Shown: in pieces, positions 8,084-18,100 of the stretch
How the letters are laid out: each line of letters opens with the position of its first letter
How positions within the stretch are numbered: position 1 is the first letter of the stretch
Assembly: GCA_902546085.1 (NCBI GenBank)
Contig: CACCIO010000002.1
Location: 1-64,000, forward strand
Direction of reading: 5' to 3'
Length of the DNA stretch: 64,000 nucleotides
Source: an uncultured Pelagibacteraceae bacterium
GTDB taxonomy: Bacteria > Pseudomonadota > Alphaproteobacteria > Pelagibacterales > Pelagibacteraceae
Notes under the pieces: generated by a model
Told to the model about the DNA's origin: nothing
Database searches by the model: none
The model's input: the letters and a program-made list of their open reading frames with translations, nothing else
Translations under genes and position numbers: made by a program

Positions 8084-10329
8084 TAAAAAGTTGTACCAAG
8101 GTTAAATCTAACTGTTTCTGTTTTATCTGTTGAACTTTTTGAAATAGGTGCTGCTAAAGAAAAACTTAAAGGACCAACAGGTGTAAACCATTCTACACCA
8201 ATACCGATTGAACTTCTTAATTCGCTTCCATCATCTAAAGTTTTATCATCAACACCCCAAAGATTTGCTAAATCTAGAAAGGTAACAAAGTCAACATTTT
8301 GTGCATTAGGAAATACTTGAGGAAGAGTTGAGGTAAAATTTAAAATTGCATAATAATTTCCACCAATATAATCATTTCCGTCTTTAGGTCCTACTTTACC
8401 TCTTTCAAAACCTCTTAACTTCCTTTGAGGGACATATAGTCTTTCAGATAATTTTATATCATCTCCTGTTATTGAGTGGGACGAGCCCAATGTTAAAGCT
8501 ACGGATGTAATATTTTCTTCATATAATTCTGAAAATATTTTATAATTATAATAATTGCTTATTGTGTTATTTTCACTAATTATTGGCAAACCTACAGTAT
8601 ACAAACTTCTAAACCCATCTGTTGTTTTAAATTTTTGATTTCTTTTATCGTAATCAAATTTTAAATTTAAATAATTATCAAAATAATCACCTTTTTGTTT
8701 TTTTTGTCTTTCAGAGGCAGAACTATCTGTTTCAATATTTTCAACAAATAATGATGTTGATATTCCTAAACTAAAATCCTCTAGGTATTCAAATTTGGTT
8801 CCAACAGAACCACCTATTTTTTTTGACTTATATCCAAAGTTCGATAATTTATCAGTTTCGAGTGCCTGCAAACCAAAACTGACAGATTTGTCTGTATTAT
8901 TATAATTTGGGTTTGTTACATTAAACTTACCTTCAATACTTTCACTGCTTAATGATATTGCGGTATCAACTCCTAAACCTTTTCCCAAATAATTATTTTC
9001 TCTTACAGAAAATTCTATCACTTCACCAGAAGTTCCAAATCCTGCACCTGCCATAATTTCACCTGTCGGTTTTTCTTCAACGGTAATATTTATAATTTTT
9101 GAATTTAAATCTTGACCATCTACAACTTCAGATTTGACGTCACTAAAGAAATTTAAAGATTTTATTTCATTGATACTTTTTTTAGCTAAAATTTCGTTAT
9201 AAGAGTCACCTTCATCTATTATCAATTGGTTTCTGATTACGTTTTCTCTTGTTATGCTATTTCCATAAATATTAATTCTCTCTACTAAAAAACGTTCTGT
9301 TTCTTCAATATTGAATGAAAGGTTGATTTTATTAGATACAATGTTCTCTGAAACAGTGGCTTTTACAGACTCATATTGTTCATTAATTGAAATTAAATCA
9401 ATTTTGTCGAGAATTTTGGAAACTGTATTAATTGAATAAACCTGACCCTTTAAATTTTTTAAAAAAGTCTTCAACTCCTCATAATTAGAGACATCAAAAT
9501 CATCCGGTAATTGAATAAGAAGATCATTAAAATAATATTTATCTTTTGAGTCAATGTTGTAAACCAATTCAAATTCATCGTCATTATAAAGCTTTGCAAA
9601 AGATGAATTAATTTTAACTGCATAAAAGCCTTTATTTCTATAGAAATTTTTCAATAATCTTTCATCAAATGCGATAATATTTTCATTAAGATATTTTTTG
9701 CCAGAGATAAATTTCCAAAACTTGTACTCCTCACTGATAATTATACTTCTTAATTTTCTATCTTTAAATTTTTTATCCCCTATGAAGCTAATTTTATTAA
9801 TTTTAGCTTTATTACCTAATTTTATATCATACGTTAGATTTATTTTTTTATTTTCTAGATCTGTCTTAATAATATTTACTTCAGCAAAATAATAACCAAG
9901 ACTTTTAAGTTCAGTTAAAATTTTATCTCTATCTTTTTTAAGAAGTGTCTCATTATATGAGGATCGAGAAATTAATTTTAAATTATCAGTAATTTTTTCT
10001 AATAGGGTATTGGATTTAATTCCATCAAAATTAATATTTTCAATTATAGGAAGCTCATCAACAGTTATAATTAACTTGTTGTTTTTAAAAGATACAAAAA
10101 CATCATTAAAAAAATTTGATTTAAATATATTTTTAATAATATTATTTAAATCTTGAGATTTTAAATCGTCATTTATAGATATTTTTGAGAACATAATTAT
10201 AGTTTCATCAGAAACTCTTTCGTTTCCATTTATTTCTATTTGTTTAACAATCTCTGAAAACACAGGTTTATTAATAAAAATTAATATTAATGAGCAAATC
10301 AAAAGTAGACTAAGTCGATTTTTAATCAT
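8083..10329 (-). CDS. bamA: Outer-membrane protein assembly factor BamA
   Basis: The 748-residue Omp85 protein inserts beta-barrels into the outer membrane. It begins with a signal peptide (about residues 1-25) and a run of POTRA domains (about 26-400, first IKQIEINGNERV-like, fourth FLVERINIYGN). A 16-strand barrel follows from about residue 410, starting EKPTGEIMAGAGFG. The conserved loop-6 motif KLRGFERG is present and the protein ends in Phe, as outer-membrane barrels do. The gene overlaps the end of dxr by 8 bases. In most proteobacteria rseP lies between dxr and bamA; it is missing here. Confidence 0.96.
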   Translation of the reverse strand: MIKNRLSLLLICSLILIFINKPVFSEIVKQIEINGNERVSDETIIMFSKISINDDLKSQDLNNIIKNIFKSNFFNDVFVSFKNNKLIITVDELPIIENINFDGIKSNTLLEKITDNLKLISRSSYNETLLKKDRDKILTELKSLGYYFAEVNIIKTDLENKKINLTYDIKLGNKAKINKISFIGDKKFKDRKLRSIIISEEYKFWKFISGKKYLNENIIAFDERLLKNFYRNKGFYAVKINSSFAKLYNDDEFELVYNIDSKDKYYFNDLLIQLPDDFDVSNYEELKTFLKNLKGQVYSINTVSKILDKIDLISINEQYESVKATVSENIVSNKINLSFNIEETERFLVERINIYGNSITRENVIRNQLIIDEGDSYNEILAKKSINEIKSLNFFSDVKSEVVDGQDLNSKIINITVEEKPTGEIMAGAGFGTSGEVIEFSVRENNYLGKGLGVDTAISLSSESIEGKFNVTNPNYNNTDKSVSFGLQALETDKLSNFGYKSKKIGGSVGTKFEYLEDFSLGISTSLFVENIETDSSASERQKKQKGDYFDNYLNLKFDYDKRNQKFKTTDGFRSLYTVGLPIISENNTISNYYNYKIFSELYEENITSVALTLGSSHSITGDDIKLSERLYVPQRKLRGFERGKVGPKDGNDYIGGNYYAILNFTSTLPQVFPNAQNVDFVTFLDLANLWGVDDKTLDDGSELRSSIGIGVEWFTPVGPLSFSLAAPISKSSTDKTETVRFNLGTTF

Positions 10330-11500
10330 AATCAGATTTATACACTTTTTCTAATATTTTTAAACGAACATAATTATTTAAATGTACTATTTCTTTAACG
10401 TTTTTTGGTCGTATTTTTTTATACTTCATAAATTCTTTTTGATTAATTACTTTAAAAAAATTGGTACTAATTTCATTAAATTTTATTTGTTTTTTCAAAA
10501 AAAGATCAACAAGAACATCATTTGCAGATACAATTATAGTTTCATATAAAGAATGATTATTTGGAATTAATTTTAATAAATTTATTATTGGATACCTTTT
10601 GGAATTAACATTCTCAAAACTTAAATTATTCAACTTGCTTATATTAATTTTCTTAGTAAGAATTTTTTTTTTATTATTAAAAATTAACGTATTATATATT
10701 GGAATTTTCATTGTAGTATCATGAGCAATTATTTTTATTAATCCATCATTGGTTTTAATGATTGCATGTACATATGACTTAGGATGTATTAAAATTTTAA
10801 TCTTATTGTAAGGAATATTAAAAATATTCTTTGCCTCAATTACCTCAAATATTTTGTTTATCAAAGTTGCAGAGTCAACAGAAATTTTTTTACCCATTTT
10901 CCAGTTTGGGTGATTTAAGGCTTTTTTGATTGTTATGTTTTGAAAATTGTTAAGAGGTGTTTTATAAAATGGGCCACCAGAGGCAGTTAAATATACTTTT
11001 TCAATATTATTTAAATTAATACTTTTTAATCCATACCATAATGAAAAATGCTCAGAATCAACTGGTATAAATTTAGTTTTATTTTTGTTTAATTCTCTTA
11101 AAATTAAACTCCACCCACAAATAATGGACTCTTTATTTGCTATAGCTATTACTTTTGAATATTTAATTATTTTTAATGTTGGCTCTAAACCATTAATACC
11201 AACGATGGAGCTCATTGAATAATCTATTTTTTTATTTAATATTTTATTTAAACAATCAAAATTATTAAAAATTTTAATTTTATTATTAATTTTTTTTTTT
11301 TTAATTTTTTTAAAACTTTCTTTATCTGTGATAATTAGATTTTTAACACTATATTTTTCTGCCTGTTTAATTAATGTTTGATAATCTTTATGAGCGGTTA
11401 AAAGTGAAACTTCAATTAAATTTTTGTTTTGATTTACAATATTAAGTAATGTTTTACCAATAGATCCTGTAGATCCTAATATTGCTATTTTTTTTTTCAT
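10322..11500 (-). CDS. dxr: 1-deoxy-D-xylulose 5-phosphate reductoisomerase
   Basis: The 392-residue enzyme makes 2-C-methyl-D-erythritol 4-phosphate, the committed step of the non-mevalonate isoprenoid route. The NADPH-binding start ILGSTGSIGKTLL is at residues 6-18. IANKESII near 120, PVDSEH, TASGGPF, and HPNWKMGKKISVDSATL in the catalytic domain are all present, followed by a Lys-rich C-terminal helical domain. The product feeds UppS two genes upstream (undecaprenyl carrier). It overlaps cdsA by 4 bases and bamA by 8 bases. Confidence 0.96.
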   Translation of the reverse strand: MKKKIAILGSTGSIGKTLLNIVNQNKNLIEVSLLTAHKDYQTLIKQAEKYSVKNLIITDKESFKKIKKKKINNKIKIFNNFDCLNKILNKKIDYSMSSIVGINGLEPTLKIIKYSKVIAIANKESIICGWSLILRELNKNKTKFIPVDSEHFSLWYGLKSINLNNIEKVYLTASGGPFYKTPLNNFQNITIKKALNHPNWKMGKKISVDSATLINKIFEVIEAKNIFNIPYNKIKILIHPKSYVHAIIKTNDGLIKIIAHDTTMKIPIYNTLIFNNKKKILTKKINISKLNNLSFENVNSKRYPIINLLKLIPNNHSLYETIIVSANDVLVDLFLKKQIKFNEISTNFFKVINQKEFMKYKKIRPKNVKEIVHLNNYVRLKILEKVYKSDYD

Positions 11501-12153
11501 TTTAAAATAATTAAATTTAAGATTACATACGCAATCGGCATTGCAAATAATAATCCATCAATTCTATCAAGTAGTCCACCATGTCCAGGAATTAATTTTC
11601 CTGTATCTTTTATTTTTGATAATCTTTTAAAAAATGACACTATAAAATCCCCTATTTGACTTGTGGTTGATATTATTATGACTAAAAAAAATAATTCAAT
11701 TGTAATCTCATATGTTTTTCCCTCTATTAAATTTGAATTCTTTATCAAAAGAAATGACGAAATTATTGCAAAAAAATAACTGCCTATCATTCCTGAGTAA
11801 GTTTTATTAGGACTTATTTTTGTAATTTTTGGTCCTTTAAAAATTTTACCAAAGATATAGCCACCAATGTCTGTTGTTATACATATAATTATGACAAAAA
11901 TAAAAAAAGAAAGACTTATATCGTTAGGATTATTTCTTAAACTATAAGTTAAATAAAACGAGATGCACAAAAATATAATACCAAAAATATAATAATTTTT
12001 TTTATTACTCATATTATGCCATTCGTAAATTGATAGGCAAAAACAAAAAAATAAAAAAAAATTAAATAAAAATGTACTTTTAATTATAAAAAAAAAACTA
12101 AGGGGTATTAAAATTATTGAACTAAATATTCTTTTTTTAAACTCAATTATCAT
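11497..12153 (-). CDS. cdsA: Phosphatidate cytidylyltransferase
   Basis: The 218-residue integral membrane protein makes CDP-diacylglycerol from phosphatidate and CTP, the branch point of phospholipid synthesis. Several hydrophobic segments cover the first two thirds. The family signature lies at the C terminus: SQIGDFIVSFFKR followed by KDTGKLIPGHGGLLDRIDGL, with the metal-binding Asp residues. It is shorter than the E. coli enzyme (about 285) and lacks the first membrane segments, which is common in alphaproteobacteria. The start overlaps the uppS stop by 1 base. Confidence 0.95.
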   Translation of the reverse strand: MIIEFKKRIFSSIILIPLSFFFIIKSTFLFNFFLFFCFCLSIYEWHNMSNKKNYYIFGIIFLCISFYLTYSLRNNPNDISLSFFIFVIIICITTDIGGYIFGKIFKGPKITKISPNKTYSGMIGSYFFAIISSFLLIKNSNLIEGKTYEITIELFFLVIIISTTSQIGDFIVSFFKRLSKIKDTGKLIPGHGGLLDRIDGLLFAMPIAYVILNLIILK

Positions 12154-12827
12154 TAAATACTTCCAAAATTTCTTTTTATTTTTTTAAAACTTTTTAATAT
12201 TCTATTGTAATCTTTAATTTTAAAATCTGGCCATAATTTTTTCTCAAAAAAAATTTCAGAGTATGCTAATTGCCATAATAAAAAATTACTTAATCTCTTG
12301 GTATTGCCTGTTCTAATCAATAAATCTGGGTCTGGAATGTTTTTTGTTTGTAAATATTTTTCAAAATTGATTTCATTTATTCTTTCTTTATTTTTAGAGA
12401 GTTTTTTGAATGAATTAATTAACTCAAACTTTGAACCATAATTAAGTGCTAAATTGATCTGTAGTTTTTTATTTTTTGACGTTTTTTTTTCTGAAAAAAC
12501 TATTAACTTATTTAATTTTTTTGAAAAATTTTTTTCTCCAATTATTTTTAATTTAATGTTTTGTTTATTTAAGTCTTCAATTCTATTTATCAAAAAATTT
12601 TCCAATAAATTAAACAAATAATTAATTTCTTTTTTTGGTCTTCTCCAATTTTCTGTAGAAAATGCATATAATGTTAAATACTTAATTTTATTTTTTATTG
12701 TCTCTTTAATAATATTTTCTACAGTTATTAAGCCTGCCTTATGTCCAGCGTTTCTTGAATTTTTATGCTTTAACCCCCATCTACCATTACCATCCATAAT
12801 AATGGCTACATGATTTAATGGGTTCAT
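12153..12827 (-). CDS. uppS: Undecaprenyl diphosphate synthase
   Basis: The 224-residue cis-prenyltransferase builds the C55 carrier lipid for peptidoglycan and surface glycans. Its start HVAIIMDGNGRW (catalytic Asp) and the helix RNAGHKAG are conserved. TLYAFSTENWRRP and the C-terminal LIRTGNTKRLSNFLLWQ with the diphosphate-binding arginines are also present. The family length is about 240, so this is slightly trimmed. It overlaps the end of frr by 4 bases. Confidence 0.96.
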   Translation of the reverse strand: MNPLNHVAIIMDGNGRWGLKHKNSRNAGHKAGLITVENIIKETIKNKIKYLTLYAFSTENWRRPKKEINYLFNLLENFLINRIEDLNKQNIKLKIIGEKNFSKKLNKLIVFSEKKTSKNKKLQINLALNYGSKFELINSFKKLSKNKERINEINFEKYLQTKNIPDPDLLIRTGNTKRLSNFLLWQLAYSEIFFEKKLWPDFKIKDYNRILKSFKKIKRNFGSI

Positions 12828-13375
12828 ATTGTCATTATTTCTTTTTCTTTAAATGAAACCTTCTCATCAACAGATTTAATATGATCATCTGTGATTGTTT
12901 GCACCTTTTTTTCAAATATTTTTTCTTCGTCTTCACCGATTTCTTTTAATTTAAGTAGTTTTTTAAGATCTTCATTGGCCTCTCTTCTCACATTTCTAAT
13001 TGAAACTTTACATTTTTCACCAATAGATTTAATTAACTTTTTTAGTTCTGTTCTTCTCTCTTCATTAAGTTCTGGCACCGGCAATCTAATTAATTGACCA
13101 TCAATTTGAGGATTTAAACCTAAATCTGATTTTTTAATTGCAGCATCTATCAATGAGACATTGTTAGCGTCCCAAACTTGAATATTAATCATTCTAGGTT
13201 CTGGTGTTGTTATGCTTCCAATTTGATTTATTGGCATTAGTTGACCATAAACATCTACTTTTATAAGATCTAACATTGATGCATTGGCTCGACCTGTTCT
13301 TAATGAGGATAGTTCTTTTAGAAATACCTCGATGGTTTTATCCATTTTAAGGCTGTATGATTTTTCATCAAACAT
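12824..13375 (-). CDS. frr: Ribosome recycling factor
   Basis: The 183-residue protein splits post-termination ribosomes together with EF-G. It matches RRF from end to end: ELSSLRTGRANASMLD, VDVYGQLMPINQIGSI, then IRLPVPELNEERR and the final long helix of the three-helix bundle (VRREANEDLKKL). It begins directly at the base after the tsf stop (no spacer). In most alphaproteobacteria pyrH separates tsf from frr; that gene is absent here. Confidence 0.97.
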   Translation of the reverse strand: MFDEKSYSLKMDKTIEVFLKELSSLRTGRANASMLDLIKVDVYGQLMPINQIGSITTPEPRMINIQVWDANNVSLIDAAIKKSDLGLNPQIDGQLIRLPVPELNEERRTELKKLIKSIGEKCKVSIRNVRREANEDLKKLLKLKEIGEDEEKIFEKKVQTITDDHIKSVDEKVSFKEKEIMTI

Positions 13376-14227
13376 TTATTCTCCAATCTTGATTCTGTAA
13401 AACTCTTTTATTTTTAAGTCAGTAATAGATAATTCCTTTAACACATCTTGAACTTTTTTCTTTGGTTCCATTACCCATGCTTGTGTTAAAAGAGCATTTT
13501 CCTCTTTGAACTTGTTCATTTTACCTAAGCTAATTTTTTTTGCAATATCTTCTGGTTTTCCTAAATTTTTTAATTCTTCAGTAACTAATTCTTGTTCTTT
13601 ATCTATTATTGCTTGATCTATAGAACTTGACTCTAAAGCTAGTGGATTTGATGCAGCTATATGCATAGATAATTGTTTACTAAATGTTTTAACATTCTCT
13701 GAGTCATCTTTAGTATCTAATGAAACCATAACAGCTAATTTTGCAACGTTGTCTTTTACTACTGTATGAAGATAGTGGTTATTTATACCATCAAAATTTT
13801 GAATAGTTTTAGCCTTTCCAATTGTGATTTTTTCACCAATTTTCGCAATCAAAGCAACTAAATTATCATCAACCGTTTGGCCATTTTTCATTATTGCTGC
13901 TTTTAATATTTCAATGTTTGAATTATTTTCGTTATTTAATTCACTTAGCTCCTTTACAAAAGAAATAAAATCTTCATTTTTAGCAACAAAATCTGTTTCA
14001 CAATTTACTTCGATTACAGAAGTTTTTGTATCATCTCCACTTACTACAACAACTCCCTCTTTCGCATCTCTAGACATCTTTTTTGAAGCTTTTGAAATTC
14101 CCTTAATTCTTAAAATTTCAATTGCCTTTTCTAAGTCTCCCTTTGTCTCTTTAATTGCCAAGTTACAATCTTTGAAACCAGCTCCAGTAGCTTCTCTAAG
14201 TTTTTTAACTTTTTCTATGTCACTCAT
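13376..14227 (-). CDS. tsf: Elongation factor Ts
   Basis: The 283-residue protein is the nucleotide exchange factor of EF-Tu. The N-terminal UBA-like domain has the signature [16 protein letters not shown], followed by [10 protein letters not shown]-like [17 protein letters not shown] near 75-92. Two core subdomains and the C-terminal module follow. Length is normal. The ATG overlaps the rpsB stop by one base (TAATG), so rpsB and tsf are coupled. The gene is presumably controlled with rpsB through the structured leader upstream of rpsB. Confidence 0.97.
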   Translation of the reverse strand: MSDIEKVKKLREATGAGFKDCNLAIKETKGDLEKAIEILRIKGISKASKKMSRDAKEGVVVVSGDDTKTSVIEVNCETDFVAKNEDFISFVKELSELNNENNSNIEILKAAIMKNGQTVDDNLVALIAKIGEKITIGKAKTIQNFDGINNHYLHTVVKDNVAKLAVMVSLDTKDDSENVKTFSKQLSMHIAASNPLALESSSIDQAIIDKEQELVTEELKNLGKPEDIAKKISLGKMNKFKEENALLTQAWVMEPKKKVQDVLKELSITDLKIKEFYRIKIGE

Positions 14228-15036
14228 TAATTTAATTTCCCCTTATCTTCTTTTGAAAATTTTTTTTCTAATTTTTCTCTGTCCAATTCCTGCAAAGTTT
14301 TTGCTTTAGCTTTACCTGTATCTTCATCATTTTTTGTATCAACTTTTGGTGTTGAACTTTTAGCACTATTAATTGTTTCTTTTATTAAATTGCAATAAAG
14401 ATCAATAGCTCTTCTTGCATCATCGTTACCTGGAATAGGAAAATCAATATTATCTGGATTGGAATTGCTATCTAAAATTGCAATAATTGGTATTCCTAAT
14501 TTTGAAGACTCTGCTATCGCTAAAGATTCATAATTTGTATCAATAACAAATACTAAGTCGGGAATTTTTTTCATTTCTGCAATTCCACCTAAAGATCTTT
14601 GAAGCTTGTCCTTTTGAACACTCATTTTTAAAAGTTCTTTTTTTGTAAAACCTCTATTTTCCGCTGCTAAATCAATTTCTAACTTTTTAAGTTTTTTAAT
14701 TGAATTGGAAATTGTTCCCCAGTTAGTAAGCATGCCGCCTAGCCATCTATAATTTACAAAATATTGATCAGTCTCTTTAGCTACTTCTGCTATAGCTTCT
14801 GATGCCTGTTTTTTTGTTGATACAAATAATATTTTTCCATTATTTGATACGGTGTTGTAAACTTTCTCTAAGGCTACTTTGGTTAATTCAAGTGTTTGTG
14901 TTAGATCAATAATATGTATTGAATCTCTTTTTCCAAAAATATATTTTTTCATTTTTGGATTCCATCTTAATGTTTTATGTCCAAGATGAACGCCTGCTTC
15001 TAATAATTGTTGTATTGTAATGTTAGGTATTTTCAT
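14227..15036 (-). CDS. rpsB: 30S ribosomal protein S2
   Basis: The 269-residue protein is S2: [19 protein letters not shown] at the N terminus, the coiled-coil hairpin in the middle, [12 protein letters not shown] near 95-107, [12 protein letters not shown], and [15 protein letters not shown] near 205. A charged tail of about 40 residues follows and is longer than in E. coli S2 (241 residues). The start has only a weak GGGA Shine-Dalgarno sequence. That GGGA lies next to a sequence able to pair with the loop of the leader hairpin. Confidence 0.97.
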   Translation of the reverse strand: MKIPNITIQQLLEAGVHLGHKTLRWNPKMKKYIFGKRDSIHIIDLTQTLELTKVALEKVYNTVSNNGKILFVSTKKQASEAIAEVAKETDQYFVNYRWLGGMLTNWGTISNSIKKLKKLEIDLAAENRGFTKKELLKMSVQKDKLQRSLGGIAEMKKIPDLVFVIDTNYESLAIAESSKLGIPIIAILDSNSNPDNIDFPIPGNDDARRAIDLYCNLIKETINSAKSSTPKVDTKNDEDTGKAKAKTLQELDREKLEKKFSKEDKGKLN

Positions 15037-15110
15037 ATTTATTCCCGGTTAAGCCACCACAGTAATTTCCAATTAAGGACCGGAGGTATAAAACCAAATA
15101 CTGTGTGCGT
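15037..15110 (-). promoter_or_regulatory. Structured 5' leader of rpsB with pseudoknot potential
   Basis: In the minus-strand transcript CACAGTA (15105-15099) pairs perfectly with TACTGTG (15064-15058). Inside the enclosed loop, CCGGT (15083-15079) is complementary to ACCGG (15049-15045), which lies downstream of the stem and directly beside the weak Shine-Dalgarno GGGA of rpsB. The two helices together form an H-type pseudoknot that would hide the ribosome-binding site. Autoregulatory leaders before rpsB are known in other bacteria; autoregulation by S2 here is inference. I could not test conservation. Confidence 0.6.
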
Positions 15111-15166
15111 ATTAATTTAATTTATGGAGTATTTACAAATATTTACAATATTTAACAAGTGATTAT

Positions 15167-18100
15167 TTAGTAAATTATTGCTTGAATATCTTTATTTCTC
15201 AATAAATTTAAAGATTTTCTGTCCAATTTACGCGCATTTTTTAATTTAAACTTAAGCGTATTATCTCCATCAACTAAGTTGATATTTATGATTGTTTTGC
15301 CCTCATCTTTCAAAATTGCAGAAATTTCCTCAATTTGTTTTTCAGATTTAATATCAAATAAAACCTCATTTATAGGGCTTTTAAATAATTCTTTAAGTGA
15401 GGCAATTTTTCGAACATTAATTCTAGTTAGTCGATTTTCATCATTAGAAATATTTTTAAATAACGTTAAAATAAGAGAGCTACCCTCTTTCAAAATTTCT
15501 CTATTTAAATCCAAAACATCTGAGAAAATAAAAAGTTCAAATACGCTTGATAAATCAGTTAATTTTAATACAGCATAAGAATTTCCTTTTGCAGTTTTTC
15601 TTTCTTGAACCTTTAATAAGGTTGCAGCTATGTTTGAATCTTTTAATTCTTCTTTTGAAACAAAACTTGAATAATCTATTATTTTATAGTCATTAAAAAT
15701 TTCTGTAAATTGATTTAAAGGATGATCCGAAATAAAGAAACCTACGGCTTCAAATTCTTTTGACAATCTTTCTTCAAATTTCCAATCTTCAACTTTAATT
15801 ATAATATCATCCTGGGTACTTTCATCTTCTGAAAATAAATCAATCTGATTAGCAGATTTATTATCAAATATATTTTTATTTTTAGCTATCATTGCTGGTA
15901 TAGAGTTATACAAAGCTTGTCTATTTGCATTTAATTTATCAAAAGCACCTGCTTTAACTAAGCCTTCTAATTGAAGTTTATTTATATCTTTTGGATTTAC
16001 TCTATTTATGAAATCATTAATTGATTCAAAATTTCCATTTAAAATTCTTTCCTCCACAATATTTGATATTGCTTCAAAACCTACAGCTTTAATACCACCT
16101 AAAGCGTAATAAAATTTATCATCGATTGTTCTAAAATCAGCAAAACATTCATTTATATCAGGACGAACAACTTCGATATTTAATCTTTTTAATTCTTCAT
16201 AAAACTCACTCAATTTATTTTGATTAGATAAATCCATAGTCATTGAAGCAGCAATGAACTCTTTTGGATAATATGTTTTTAAAAATGCAGTTTGGTAAGA
16301 AATAATTGCATACGCAGCTGCATGACTTTTATTAAATCCATACTCTGCAAAAGGTTCTATTTTTAAAAAAATGCCAGCAGCAATATCTCTTGCTATTCCA
16401 TTTTTAACAGCACCAGCAATAAATCCCAGTTTCTGTTTTTCAAGTTCTGCTCTTTTCTTTTTACCCATTGCTCTTCTCAAAAGATCAGCTTGTCCTGCTG
16501 TAAATCCGGACAATTTTTGTGCAATCTGCATTACTTGTTCTTGATAAATAATTACACCATAAGTTGGTTTTAGAATATCTTCTAGAAGTGGGTGCAAATA
16601 ATCTGGTTTTTGCTTTCCATGTTTACAGTCATTGTATGTTGGAATATTGCTCATTGGTCCCGGTCTGTATAAAGCAACTAATGCAATAATATCTTCAATA
16701 TGATTTGGTTTCATTTGGGTTAAAGCTTCTCTCATACCTGCACTTTCAATTTGGAATAAGCCAACCGTTTTACCTGTTGACATTAGATCAAATACTTTTT
16801 GATCTTCATAATCAATTTTTTCTATATCAAAATCTTTAATTTTTTTTCTTACAAGTTTTTGTGTATTGTTAATTACAGTAAGGGTTTTTAAGCCCAAAAA
16901 ATCGAATTTTACTAAACCTGCATTTTCTGCAGAGTACATATCAAATTGTGTGGATGGTAATAATAGATCTGCAGAAACATCTTTATACAAAGGAACAACT
17001 TCAGTAAGTTTTTTATCTGCTATTACTACTCCAGCGGCGTGAGTAGCAACGTTTCTGTTAAGTCCTTCTAATTTTAAAGATAAATCAGTAAGTTTCTTTA
17101 CTCTTGGATCATCATTAATAAGTTTTTGTAATCGTGGTTCTCCAGCAATGCACTGAGTTAAATTTTGTGGTCTAGATGGATCAAAAGGTATCATTTTTGA
17201 TATGCTATCAACAAATCCATAAGCTAAACCCAAAACTCGACCAACGTCTCTAATTACCATTCGGGCTTTTAATTTACCAAATGTTATAATATGAGCTACG
17301 CTATCTTTGTATTTTGTTGTTAGATATTCAAAAACTTGATCTCTTTTATCCTCACAAAAGTCTATATCAAAATCCGGCATTGAAATTCTATCTGGATTTA
17401 AAAATCTTTCAAAAATAAGATTAAATTTAATTGGATCAACATCTGTAATAGATAAACACCAAGCTACTAATGAACCTGCGCCTGAACCTCTTCCAGGACC
17501 TACAGGAATATCATTATTTTTAGCCCATTTTATGTAGTCAGCAACTATGAGAAAATAACTAGAATATTTCATTTCTATAATAATAGAAAGTTCATGACTC
17601 AGCCTGTTCTTATATTCTTTATAAGAATTGTTATTTTCTAAATCATCATCGCTTAAATTAAAAATTTTATTGAATTTATCTTTTAATCCTTCTATTGAAT
17701 CTTTTTTTAAAATTTCATCTGCGCTTACTTCTTTAACACTACTAATATTAGGTAAAATAGGGTTAGAAAATAGTGGCCTATAACTACATCTTAATGGAAA
17801 ATTATAATTGTTTTCTAAAGCTTCAGGTAGGTCAGCAAATAATTCAGACATCTCTGAATTAGTTTTTAAATAATGTTGGTCGGTTAATTTTAGCCTATTT
17901 TTTTCATTTACATACGTTTTGTTACGTATACAAATTAAGGCATCATGGGCTTCATGCATTTCTTTATCTAAATAAAAAACTTCATTAGTTGCAATAATAG
18001 GTATTTCTAAATCTAAAGATTTTTTTAAATTAAATTTTTCAAATCCAATTTCATTTTGATCATTATGTCTTTGAATCTCCAAGTAAAATCTGTCATTAAA

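Noticed and set aside
13824-14309. Plus-strand frame of 161 codons opposite tsf and the rpsB end
   Set aside because: Its length comes from codon bias of the opposite strand. It is low-complexity Phe/Ser/Ile sequence spanning two conserved genes, with no family resemblance.
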